Source of the DNA: Candidatus Cloacimonas sp. 4484_140
GTDB lineage: Bacteria > Cloacimonadota > Cloacimonadia > JGIOTU-2
DNA length: 7,247 bases
Assembly: GCA_002049945.1 (NCBI GenBank)
Contig: MVCT01000114.1
Span: 1 to 7,247, forward strand
Reading direction: 5' to 3'
In this document: positions 1 through 6,948 of the stretch, one piece after another
Layout of the letters: every line of letters starts with the position of its first letter
Position numbering within the stretch: position 1 is the stretch's first letter
Program-made: the position numbers and the translations under genes
Notes under the pieces: generated by a model
What the model was told of the DNA's origin: nothing
The model's database searches: none
What the model saw: only the letters and a program-made list of their open reading frames with translations

Positions 1-105
1 TTCGTGCTTTTCGTGGTAAAATAATACATCATGTGAGAAGTAATCACTATCCTTGACATTCCAAAAACCACCCACAGAAAAGAACAAAATATTATCGGAG
101 GACTC

Positions 106-1137
106 ATGGCTGAAAAACTTGAATTTGGAAATATTTCAAGCAAAAAAGCAATGGAACTCGAAGAAACATACGGAGCCCATAATTATCATCCCCTTCCAGT
201 TGTGATCGCAAAGGGAGAGGGTCCATTTGTATGGGATCCCGAAGGAAATAAATATTATGATTTCCTGTCCGCCTACTCTGCTGTTAATCAGGGGCATTGT
301 CATTCCAAAATTATCGATGCACTTATAAACCAGGCAGAAATTTTAACATTAACATCACGTGCATTTTTTAATAACAAACTCGGAGAGTATGAAAAGTTCA
401 TCACTGAATATTTCGGCTTCGAGATGGTCCTGCCATATAATGACACTGAAGCCCTTGAAAAAGTGTTGCATGAGCAAGGTGACGAAGTGTGCGCCTTTAT
501 CGTGGAACCAATTCAAGGAGAAGCAGGTGTATTTGTGCCGGCTGAAGGATATGTCAAAAAATGCTATGACATCTGTAAGAAATACAATGTGCTTTTTATC
601 GCCGACGAGGTGCAGACCGGTATCGGACGAACAGGTCGTTTACTTGCCTGTGATTATGAAGATGTCAAACCCGATGTGCTGATTCTTGGAAAGGCAATTT
701 CAGGTGGAGTGCTTCCAGTATCAGCAGTACTTTCCAGTAGAGATATTATGCTCACGATCAAACCTGGCGAGCACGGCTCTACCTTTGGCGGATTTCCTCT
801 TGCCTGTGCTGTAGCGACAGCTGCGCTGAAAGTTATCAGAGATGAAAAACTTACTGAAAATGCCGAAAGACTCGGAAGAATATTCCGTGCCGGGCTTGAA
901 GCAATCGATTCTCCTCTGATCAAGGCCGTACGAGGAAAAGGACTGCTCAATGCGGTTGTTATCAAACCTAAAGACGACATCGATGCCTGGAAAGTATGCT
1001 TGAAGCTAAAAGATAAAGGCATTCTTGCCAAACCAACTCATGAACATATTATTCGTTTTGCACCGCCTCTCGTCATCACAGAAGATCAGCTTCGGGATTC
1101 ACTCGCACGAATAAAGACAGTGTTTGACGAGATTTGA
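106..1137 (+). CDS. rocD: Ornithine aminotransferase-like protein with a large internal in-frame deletion
   Basis: A class-III PLP-dependent aminotransferase, closest from memory to ornithine aminotransferase (ornithine + 2-oxoglutarate to glutamate semialdehyde + glutamate, cytoplasmic). Family landmarks are [11 protein letters not shown] (residues 56-66), VEPIQGEAG (133-141), [13 protein letters not shown] (165-177) with the cofactor aspartate D167, LGKAISGG (194-201) with the Schiff-base lysine K196, [12 protein letters not shown] (218-229) and IRFAPPLVI (316-324) with the carboxylate-binding arginine R317. The protein has 343 residues where the family has about 400. The shortfall lies at one point: VLP (108-110) joins directly to YND (111-113), whereas human and bacterial enzymes have about 70 residues there. 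The missing piece carries the TGVEA phosphate-binding loop, the FWGRT segment whose aromatic residue stacks on PLP, and a substrate-binding arginine. The frame stays open, so this is a clean deletion and not a frameshift. The start is supported by GGAGG at 97-101, four bases before ATG. The next gene begins 2 nt after the stop. Family assignment is secure; activity as encoded is doubtful. Confidence 0.85.
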   Translation: MAEKLEFGNISSKKAMELEETYGAHNYHPLPVVIAKGEGPFVWDPEGNKYYDFLSAYSAVNQGHCHSKIIDALINQAEILTLTSRAFFNNKLGEYEKFITEYFGFEMVLPYNDTEALEKVLHEQGDEVCAFIVEPIQGEAGVFVPAEGYVKKCYDICKKYNVLFIADEVQTGIGRTGRLLACDYEDVKPDVLILGKAISGGVLPVSAVLSSRDIMLTIKPGEHGSTFGGFPLACAVATAALKVIRDEKLTENAERLGRIFRAGLEAIDSPLIKAVRGKGLLNAVVIKPKDDIDAWKVCLKLKDKGILAKPTHEHIIRFAPPLVITEDQLRDSLARIKTVFDEI

Positions 1138-1139
1138 AT

Positions 1140-2450
1140 ATGAAGATAGGAATACGCAGAGAAGATAAGAGCAAGTGGGAACGAAGAGTAGCGCTCATTC
1201 CCGAGCATATCAAACTTTTAAAAGAAAAGTATAATATCCAAACCGTGCTTCAACCTTCATCGATACGCATCTTTTCTGATGATGCATATAAAGAAGCCGG
1301 TGCCATCGTTCAGGAAGATCTTTCGGAATGTACGGTCGTGTTTGGCGTAAAAGAAATGCCGTCATCATTTTTCCTGCCGGCAAAAACCTATGTTTTCTTT
1401 TCGCATGTTATCAAAGGGCAACTATACAATATGCCGATGCTCCAGCGTCTGATGGACTTGAAATGTAATCTTATAGATTATGAAAAGATAAAGAATGAAA
1501 AAGGTCAGAGATTGATATTTTTCGGAAGACACGCGGGTTTGGCAGGTATGATCGATTCGTTATGGGCTTTTGGTCAACGGCTCAAATTTGAGGGTTTATA
1601 TACTCCTTTTGAAAGAGTCCGGAAAGCTTATGAATATGATTCAATGGAAGAGACAAAGGAAGCTTTGCGCAAGATCGGAAAAGAGGTTTCTGAAAGAGGA
1701 CTTCCTGATGATATCTGTCCTCTCGTAGTGGGATTTACCGGCTACGGCAATGTGTCCAAAGGCGCGCAGGAGATTCTGGATTGTTTCCCATTTATTGAAA
1801 TTACACCAGAAAAACTTCTTACACTGCAAAAGAAAAATAATATTTCTAAGAACCATCTCTACAAAGTTGTATTCAAAGAAAAAGATATTGTTGAGCCCAA
1901 AGATGCATCCACGAAGTTTGAGTTGCAAGATTACTTTCAACATCCTGAAAAATACAAATCTCAGTTTGCTCAGTACATTCCTCACCTCACCATTCTTATG
2001 AACTGTATTTATTGGTCACTCGGCAGTCCGAAACTCGTCACAAAAGAATCTTTGAAAATACTTTCTGCAGGCGGCAATCAGCTTAAATTAAAGGTGATAG
2101 GGGACATAAGCTGTGATATCGAGGGTTCGATCGAGATCACCGGCAAAATCACAGAACCGGACAATCCGACCTTTATATATGACCCGCTTACAGACGAGAT
2201 CATAGACGGGAACGAAGGCAATGGAGTTATAGTTGTGGCTCGTGATAATCTGCCCTGCGAGATTCCCGGAGAAGCATCAACTTCATTCGGTGAAGCGCTG
2301 GTGAATTTTGTTCCACGTCTTCTTGCCGCTCATAGCTCAGGAAAAATCGATGTGATGGAACTTCCTCCGGAACTAAAGAGAGCTCTGATCTTACATGATG
2401 GAAAACTCACAAAAGACTATGCTTATCTCAAGAAATTTTTAAAAGTATAG
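1140..2450 (+). CDS. Lysine-ketoglutarate reductase (saccharopine-forming), stand-alone
   Basis: Matches the N-terminal half of the eukaryotic bifunctional enzyme AASS (LKR/SDH). It would condense lysine with 2-oxoglutarate using NAD(P)H to give saccharopine, the first step of lysine breakdown by the saccharopine route. The 436 residues align with the LKR region end to end, with no gap I can see. Landmarks: IRREDKSKWERRVAL (residues 5-19), TYVFFSHVIKGQ (83-94), LIDYEK (111-116), the glycine-rich nucleotide-binding stretch GFTGYGNVSKGAQEIL (198-213), GDISCDIEGSIE (321-332) and DNLPCEIPGEASTSFGEAL (369-387). The fold is related to alanine dehydrogenase. I chose ATG at 1140: a TTG at 1134 would overlap the previous stop, and GAG at 1129-1131 lies 8 bases before the ATG but only 2 before the TTG. 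The 2-nt gap to the aminotransferase suggests one transcript and coupled translation. There is no signal peptide or membrane segment. The direction of catalysis in the cell cannot be read from sequence. Confidence 0.92.
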   Translation: MKIGIRREDKSKWERRVALIPEHIKLLKEKYNIQTVLQPSSIRIFSDDAYKEAGAIVQEDLSECTVVFGVKEMPSSFFLPAKTYVFFSHVIKGQLYNMPMLQRLMDLKCNLIDYEKIKNEKGQRLIFFGRHAGLAGMIDSLWAFGQRLKFEGLYTPFERVRKAYEYDSMEETKEALRKIGKEVSERGLPDDICPLVVGFTGYGNVSKGAQEILDCFPFIEITPEKLLTLQKKNNISKNHLYKVVFKEKDIVEPKDASTKFELQDYFQHPEKYKSQFAQYIPHLTILMNCIYWSLGSPKLVTKESLKILSAGGNQLKLKVIGDISCDIEGSIEITGKITEPDNPTFIYDPLTDEIIDGNEGNGVIVVARDNLPCEIPGEASTSFGEALVNFVPRLLAAHSSGKIDVMELPPELKRALILHDGKLTKDYAYLKKFLKV

Positions 2451-2563
2451 AGGGGCTCTTTGAAGAATTAAGTGGGTTAGTTGGATATTGGAAATTCAGA
2501 TTTTTTATGTTTAGTATATCGAACCACTTAAAAATAAAAGGAACCTAAGGAAAGGATATTCCA

Positions 2564-3886
2564 ATGAAAAAAGTATTTATTCTGGGAGCTGGACTTGTTT
2601 CCAGACCTCATGTGAACTATCTGCTTGCTCAAAAAGATTTTATGGTAACTGTTGCGAGCCGGACTGTGAACAAAGCAGAAAAACTTGTTGCAGGTCATCC
2701 GAACGGAACTCCTGTCGAGCTTAATGTCAAAGATGATGATATGCTGGATAAGCTTGTTTCCGAGCACGACCTTTCTGTAAGTTTGCTGCCATATACCTAT
2801 CATGTGAAAGTGGCAAAACTCTGTATCAAGCATAGAAAACATATGGTCACCACATCCTATGTGAGCGATGCAATGAGAGAGCTTGATGCCCAAGCGCGTG
2901 AAGCAGATGTGCTTCTTCTAAACGAGATCGGCGTAGATCCCGGAATCGATCACATGTCTGCAATGAGAGTTATCGATGGAGTCAAAGAGAAAAACGGAAG
3001 GATCGTGAGTTTCAAATCCTTTTGCGGTGGACTTCCGGCACCGGAAGCAAACACAAATCCCTGGGGATACAAATTCTCTTGGAGTCCTCGCGGAGTTGTC
3101 ATGGCTGGCAAGAATGCATCTAAATGGCTTGAAGACGGTAAGATAATCGATGTTACCGGACCGGAGCTGTTTGCTCATCACTGGGAAGTAGAAATTCCCG
3201 AATTCGGGAAACTCGAAGGATATCCAAATAGAAATTCTATTCCGTATGTTGACTTATACAGCATCAGAGATACAAAAACAATGTTCCGCGGTACGCTTCG
3301 CTATCCCGGCTGGTGTGTTACTATGAAGAAGATCGTTGACCTCGGGCTTCTTGATGACGAGAAGGAATATAACCTAGGTGGCTTGACTTATGCTGATTTC
3401 ATGGAGAAATTGATCAAGATCAAAACTCACAAAACTTTAAAAGAGAACCTTGCAGCACAGTGGGATATTTCAATCGATGCAAATCCAATATATCGTGTTG
3501 AATGGCTTGGACTCCTCGGCAATGAAAAGATCGGATTGGAAAAAGGAACAGCTATGGATGTGTTCTGCAATGCGCTCAATGAAAGATTGACTTATGAACC
3601 GGGAGAGAGAGACCTGCTTGTGCTTCATCATGAATTTATTGCAGAATTTCCTGATAAAAAACAGCACATCACCTCAACAATGATAGATTATGGAATTCCA
3701 AATGAAGATTCCTCGATGTCACGCACTGTCGGGCTGCCTGCAGCAATTGCAGTAAAGCTCATTCTTCAGGGCAAGATACAGGAAAAGGGTGTAAAAATAC
3801 CTGTTGATCCTGAAATCTATATACCTGTACTTGATGAGCTCAAGAAGCAGAACATCGAGTGCGTGGAACGGTTTGAGGATATGTAA
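2564..3886 (+). CDS. Saccharopine dehydrogenase (glutamate-forming)
   Basis: Second enzyme of the saccharopine route: saccharopine + NAD(P)+ to 2-aminoadipate 6-semialdehyde + glutamate. The 440 residues cover the complete SDH half of AASS, also the Lys9-type family. An N-terminal Rossmann motif FILGAGLVSRP (5-15) is followed by SLLPYTYHVKVAKLCI (73-88), HMVTTSYVSDAM (93-104), EIGVDPGIDHMSAM (121-134), the substrate-domain signature FCGGLPAPE (153-161), KFSWSPRGVVMAG (170-182), LEGYPNRNS (217-225), EWLGLLG (313-319) and the C-terminal SMSRTVGLPAAIAVKLIL (384-401). No key block is missing. The start is well supported: AGGA at 2553-2556 lies 7 bases before ATG. It sits 113 nt downstream of the reductase and is followed by a strong terminator, so the three genes probably form one unit. 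The gap has no clear internal promoter. In animals and plants the two activities are fused; here they are separate. I see no gene for aminoadipate-semialdehyde dehydrogenase, the next catabolic step, in the window. Confidence 0.93.
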   Translation: MKKVFILGAGLVSRPHVNYLLAQKDFMVTVASRTVNKAEKLVAGHPNGTPVELNVKDDDMLDKLVSEHDLSVSLLPYTYHVKVAKLCIKHRKHMVTTSYVSDAMRELDAQAREADVLLLNEIGVDPGIDHMSAMRVIDGVKEKNGRIVSFKSFCGGLPAPEANTNPWGYKFSWSPRGVVMAGKNASKWLEDGKIIDVTGPELFAHHWEVEIPEFGKLEGYPNRNSIPYVDLYSIRDTKTMFRGTLRYPGWCVTMKKIVDLGLLDDEKEYNLGGLTYADFMEKLIKIKTHKTLKENLAAQWDISIDANPIYRVEWLGLLGNEKIGLEKGTAMDVFCNALNERLTYEPGERDLLVLHHEFIAEFPDKKQHITSTMIDYGIPNEDSSMSRTVGLPAAIAVKLILQGKIQEKGVKIPVDPEIYIPVLDELKKQNIECVERFEDM

Positions 3887-3914
3887 GAAATTTCATATTC
3901 ATATATTTAGAGAG

Positions 3915-3944
3915 CCCTTGAAGGATAACTTTGAGGGTTTTTTT
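3915..3944 (+). terminator. Intrinsic terminator after the lysine-pathway genes
   Basis: CCCTTGAAG (3915-3923) pairs with CTTTGAGGG (3929-3937) as a 9-bp stem that includes two G-U pairs, closed by the five-base loop GATAA. A run of seven T (3938-3944) follows at once. It begins 28 nt after the saccharopine dehydrogenase stop and should end that transcript, separating it from pyruvate kinase. Confidence 0.85.
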
Positions 3945-3956
3945 CCTTCGTCTTTA

Positions 3957-4019
3957 CTCGTTCCCAAGTTGAACTTGGAAACGAGATGAAACGAGAAATG
4001 ATTAGAACTTAGGAACGAG
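3957..4019. repeat. Three-armed palindromic intergenic repeat
   Basis: CTCGTTCCCAAGTT (3957-3970) is an inverted repeat of AACTTGGAAACGAG (3972-3985), with 13 of 14 pairs and a single-base centre. A third arm, AACTTAGGAACGAG (4006-4019), is also complementary to the first in 13 of 14 positions. The left arm can therefore pair with either right arm. From memory, CGTTCCCAAGTT-type palindromes recur between genes in many bacteria, so this is probably a dispersed REP-like element with a duplicated half and not a gene-specific site. A short open frame across it gives the usual VPKL-type peptide and is not a gene. Confidence 0.7.
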
Positions 4020-4102
4020 GAGCAAATAGTAAAATTTTCTTCCCGAATAAATGGTATAAGACTCTTTTATTTTGCGGAACAAAAAATTGCATTCGATAAA
4101 TA

Positions 4103-4136
4103 TTGACAACATGCTTACAATTTATCATTAAATAAT
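4103..4136 (+). promoter_or_regulatory. Possible promoter upstream of pyruvate kinase
   Basis: A perfect TTGACA -35 hexamer lies at 4103-4108. The AT-rich DNA beyond it has only poor -10 candidates at normal spacing (CATTAA at 4126-4131 matches TATAAT in three of six). The better AATAAT at 4131-4136 is 22 nt away, too far for the usual spacing. It lies between a terminator and the next gene, where a promoter is expected, but the match is partial. Confidence 0.25.
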
Positions 4137-4158
4137 CAACACTATTTGGGAGCAAGGA

Positions 4159-5484
4159 ATGAACGTGGCGCGTTTGAACTTCTCTCACGGTACTCATGAG
4201 GAGCACAAGCAGTATATCAGCAATATTCGAATAGCATCCGAGAAGCTTGGATGCCATATTCCCATCTTTGCAGATCTCGGCGGACCAAAATTGCGTATCG
4301 GAAATGTTGAAAAAGAGTTCGAGGTAGTTGCTGATGACATGCTCATTATTACAACTGAGAATATCATTGGTTCTCACAAAAAGATCAGCACTTCATATTC
4401 TAAACTTCCGCAAGACGTGAAAGAAGGGGATGTTATTTTCATTGATGACGGCTATATCTCGCTTGAAGTGAAAGATATAATTGGGAATGAGGTTCATTGT
4501 GTAGTTACGAATGGTGGTATTATCAGATCCCGAAAAGGCATGAATCTGCCGGGTGTCCAGATAAGCACGCCAACAATTACGGAAAAGGACATGAAGGATA
4601 TTGATTTTGCGCTTCAGCAGGATATTGATTTTTTTGCACTTTCCTTTGTGCGGTCTTATCATGATATCGATGCACTTAGAGAGATTCTTCTTCAAAAGAA
4701 TGCTCACAATCCGATCATAGCAAAAATTGAAAAACCCGAAGCAATAGAAGATATTGATGAGATCATTTCCCTTTCTGATGCTGTTATGATTGCTCGCGGT
4801 GATCTTGGAGTTGAGATGCCAACAGAGGAAGTGCCCCTTCTTCAGAAGAGTATTATCGAGAAGTGCAAGAAGGCAAGTACTCCGGTCATCACAGCAACTC
4901 AAATGCTGGAATCGATGGTTGAGAACACACTTCCGACCCGTGCAGAAGCCAGTGATGTGGCAAATGCGGTATTTGACGGCACAGATGCAGTTATGCTGAG
5001 TGCAGAAACTTCGATCGGAAAACATCCGAGCGTTGCTGTTGCAATGATGAAAAAGATTATTACTCGCGCAGAGCAGGATTGTGTTCCCAATCCGGAACTT
5101 TTCAGCCGATCATTCCGCACTAACCAATTTGCCATCGATCTGTCAAAAGCAGCATGTGCAATAGCGCAGGATACAAACGCATCAGCGATCTTTGCAATTA
5201 CAAAATCCGGAAGAACTGCCCGACATCTTTCAAAATTCCGTGTGCCAACCCCGATCTATGCTTTCACAGAAAACAGGGCTACAATGAGTTTCCTTCAACT
5301 GGTCTGGGGTGTGAGTTGCTATCTGTTAAAGAATCTCGAAGAGACGGATATCACGCTTCAAAATGTGAAAAAGTTTGCTGTTGAACAAAATCTTATCGAG
5401 AAGGATAACATAATAGTCTTTGTTGCCGGTATTCCATTACAGACCAGCACAGAGGTCAATATGATAAAACTGGATAGAGTATAA
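4159..5484 (+). CDS. pyk: Pyruvate kinase lacking the usual N-terminal strand
   Basis: Last step of glycolysis: phosphoenolpyruvate + ADP to pyruvate + ATP, in the cytoplasm. Catalytic blocks: ARLNFSHG (residues 4-11, substrate arginine R5), IIAKIEKPEA (186-195) with the catalytic lysine K189 and metal-binding E191, VMIARGDLGVE (209-219) with metal-binding D215, and ITATQMLESM (244-253). The B domain (about 50-130) and C-terminal domain (about 320-441) are present. The metal site reads DLGGPKLRIG (39-48) where potassium-dependent enzymes have DTKGPEIRTG; leucine and lysine at those positions mark the potassium-independent class. Family members run to about 470 residues and begin with some 27 more carrying KTKIVxTIGP, the first barrel strand. 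That motif is absent upstream: the three + frames between 4020 and 4158 contain no GGNCC for the Gly-Pro pair. The frame is open back to TAA at 4129-4131, and IINTIWEQG before the ATG looks like native helix sequence, so the gene is probably truncated. GGGAG at 4148-4152, 6 bases before the ATG, could still start translation here. Family certain; function as encoded uncertain. Confidence 0.88.
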   Translation: MNVARLNFSHGTHEEHKQYISNIRIASEKLGCHIPIFADLGGPKLRIGNVEKEFEVVADDMLIITTENIIGSHKKISTSYSKLPQDVKEGDVIFIDDGYISLEVKDIIGNEVHCVVTNGGIIRSRKGMNLPGVQISTPTITEKDMKDIDFALQQDIDFFALSFVRSYHDIDALREILLQKNAHNPIIAKIEKPEAIEDIDEIISLSDAVMIARGDLGVEMPTEEVPLLQKSIIEKCKKASTPVITATQMLESMVENTLPTRAEASDVANAVFDGTDAVMLSAETSIGKHPSVAVAMMKKIITRAEQDCVPNPELFSRSFRTNQFAIDLSKAACAIAQDTNASAIFAITKSGRTARHLSKFRVPTPIYAFTENRATMSFLQLVWGVSCYLLKNLEETDITLQNVKKFAVEQNLIEKDNIIVFVAGIPLQTSTEVNMIKLDRV

Positions 5485-5641
5485 GCGATGGTTATCTTTT
5501 CGGGCTAATATTTCTATGAATGTACGAAAAGAAGGAAAAAACAGCAGAAGCTGATGTGAAATGAGTATTCCAATAAATTTGACAATCTACAATAGTATGT
5601 GATTTCTTACAACCAAAATAGATAAAATGTAAGGAGTAATG

Positions 5642-6742
5642 ATGGTCAAAAAGACACCATTCTATAATATTCATAAAGAAAAAGGGGCTAGAATTTTACC
5701 ATTTGCAGGTTATGAAATGCCGATCCAATACAAAAACGGTATCGTTCACGAGCATAAAAAAGTCCGTGAATCTGTTGGTATGTTCGATCTCAGCCATATG
5801 GGGGAATTTATTGTAAGGGGACCAAAAGCACTTGAGTTTTTACAGAAAACAACGATCAATGACGTTTCCGAACTCGTTGTCGGACAGGTGCAGTACAGCA
5901 ATATGTGCTATCCGGATGGCGGAATTGTCGATGATCTGCTAGTATATAGAGATGAAGATTTTTATTATCTTGTTGTAAATGCGTCAAATCTGGAAAAGGA
6001 TTTTGAGTGGCTGAAAAGCAATCTTATTGATGGGATGGAACTTATAAATGTGAGCGATGATACAGCCCTTATTGGTGTACAGGGACCTCAAGCAGAGCCA
6101 GTGGTACAGAAGTTAATTAATGATGATCTGTCAACACTGGCATATTATCATTTTATACATTCTGAGATAGATGGTGTGCCTGCTTTGATATCCCGAACCG
6201 GCTATACCGGTGAAGATGGTTTTGAGATATATTTCACAGACCTCGATAGAGCAGAAGAGTTGTGGCACAAGGTCGAAAAAGCTGGTGAAGAATTTGATGT
6301 GGAACCTATCGGACTTGGTGCGCGTGATACGCTTCGGCTCGAAATGAAATATCCTCTTTATGGTAATGATATTGATAAGGATACTAATCCTCTGGAAGCA
6401 GGACTCCGCTGGGCAGTGAAATTTGATAAAGGTGATTTTATCGGAAAAGATGTGCTGGAAAAAGTTAAACAGGAAAAGATACAGAGAAAGCTCATTCCTT
6501 TTGTGATGTACGGAAAAGGGATTCCTAGACCTCATTATAAAATTTTCAAGGATGGCAAAGAGATCGGGGAAGTGCGCAGTGGTACAATTTCACCAAGTTT
6601 GGGTGTGGGTATTGGAACCGGCTATGTGCATCGCGACTTTATGAAAGCCGGCAATGAGATCGAGATTGAAATCCGCGGTAAAATGTATCCTGCCACAGTC
6701 ATCAAGCCGCCATTTTATAAAGAGGGAACTATAAAGAAATAG
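5642..6742 (+). CDS. gcvT: Aminomethyltransferase, glycine cleavage T protein
   Basis: T protein of the glycine cleavage system. It takes the aminomethyl group from lipoylated H protein, releases ammonia and passes the one-carbon unit to tetrahydrofolate as 5,10-methylene-THF. At 366 residues it is full length for the family. Landmarks: KTPFYNIH (4-11), FAGYEMPIQY (21-30), VGMFDLSHMGE (45-55), the active-site stretch GGIVDDLLVYR (93-103) with the catalytic aspartate expected at D97, VQGPQA (146-151), SRTGYTGEDGFEIY (184-197), IGLGARDTLRLE (223-234), NPLEAGLRWAVKF (249-261) and the C-terminal SGTISPSLGVGIGTGYV (313-329). Two ATG codons are adjacent (5639 and 5642). I chose the second because AGGAG at 5632-5636 is then 5 bases away, against 2 for the first. 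It lies 157 nt after pyruvate kinase, with a TTGACA at 5579-5584 but no convincing -10. No gcvH or gcvP is in the window, so any cluster would have to continue beyond it, or the genes are dispersed. No glycine riboswitch is visible upstream. Confidence 0.96.
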   Translation: MVKKTPFYNIHKEKGARILPFAGYEMPIQYKNGIVHEHKKVRESVGMFDLSHMGEFIVRGPKALEFLQKTTINDVSELVVGQVQYSNMCYPDGGIVDDLLVYRDEDFYYLVVNASNLEKDFEWLKSNLIDGMELINVSDDTALIGVQGPQAEPVVQKLINDDLSTLAYYHFIHSEIDGVPALISRTGYTGEDGFEIYFTDLDRAEELWHKVEKAGEEFDVEPIGLGARDTLRLEMKYPLYGNDIDKDTNPLEAGLRWAVKFDKGDFIGKDVLEKVKQEKIQRKLIPFVMYGKGIPRPHYKIFKDGKEIGEVRSGTISPSLGVGIGTGYVHRDFMKAGNEIEIEIRGKMYPATVIKPPFYKEGTIKK

Positions 6743-6834
6743 GAAGTGAGTCGTAGTTTCGTTAAATTAGGGATTACTTAAGTGGAATGTTTAATTTTTT
6801 GGATGAAACATAACCTTCGAATTTATCGAACTTG

Positions 6835-6870
6835 ACCCCAATTAAATAAATAAAAGACATTTAACGGGGT
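6835..6870. repeat. Hairpin-forming inverted repeat, unit 1
   Basis: ACCCCAATTAAAT (6835-6847) faces ATTTAACGGGGT (6859-6870). The arms pair as ACCCC/GGGGT and TTAAAT/ATTTAA around a small AA-versus-C internal loop, with an 11-base AT-rich apex. It abuts unit 2. No T-run follows, so it is not an obvious terminator. Confidence 0.6.
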
Positions 6871-6871
6871 A

Positions 6872-6931
6872 AACTTAACTACCTGTCACGGCGTAGTACC
6901 TTCAGGTACAAAAACGGAAGGCGGTTAAGTT
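6872..6931. repeat. Hairpin-forming inverted repeat, unit 2, with attC-like ends
   Basis: AACTTAAC (6872-6879) pairs perfectly with GTTAAGTT (6924-6931). The stem continues inward imperfectly through CCT/AGG (6882-6884 with 6919-6921) and is capped by a separate perfect hairpin, GTACC-TTCA-GGTAC (6896-6909). The interior CTGTCACGGCGTAG and ACGGAAGGCGG resemble a hairpin element that I recall as dispersed between genes in several bacterial groups. The outermost 7-mers fit the integron attC consensus, discussed as a finding. Confidence 0.65.
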
Positions 6932-6948
6932 AACGATTCGACCAATCC

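Noticed and set aside
1..30. TTCGTG repeated at 1-6 and 10-15 at the left edge, like the end of a dispersed intergenic repeat
   Set aside because: Only about 20 bases are visible and the match to a known repeat family rests on memory; too little to annotate.
53..95. TTGACA at 53-58 upstream of the aminotransferase as a promoter
   Set aside because: No acceptable -10 at normal spacing; TATTAT at 90-95 is about 31 nt away and overlaps the ribosome-binding region.
1134..1139. TTG at 1134 as the start of lysine-ketoglutarate reductase
   Set aside because: It overlaps the upstream stop and leaves only 2 nt after the GAG; ATG at 1140 is better placed and begins directly with the conserved MKIGIRRED.
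2469..2530. TAAGTGG (2469-2475) and CCACTTA (2524-2530) as an operator or hairpin between the reductase and saccharopine dehydrogenase
   Set aside because: Seven bases with a 48-nt spacer in an AT-rich gap is easily chance, and there is no T-run or other regulatory mark.
4393..5025. 210-codon minus-strand open frame inside pyruvate kinase
   Set aside because: It lies wholly antisense to a clear pyruvate kinase; its composition (rich in Cys, His, Ile and Asn) matches a reverse-complement shadow and no family is recognisable.
5579..5610. TTGACA at 5579-5584 as the gcvT promoter
   Set aside because: The -10 windows at 16-18 nt spacing (GATTTC, ATTTCT, TTTCTT) are poor, and TACAAT at 5588-5593 is too close to serve.
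5485..5641. Glycine riboswitch upstream of gcvT
   Set aside because: At 157 nt the gap could hold one aptamer, but I see no paired GC-rich core or terminator/anti-terminator pair.
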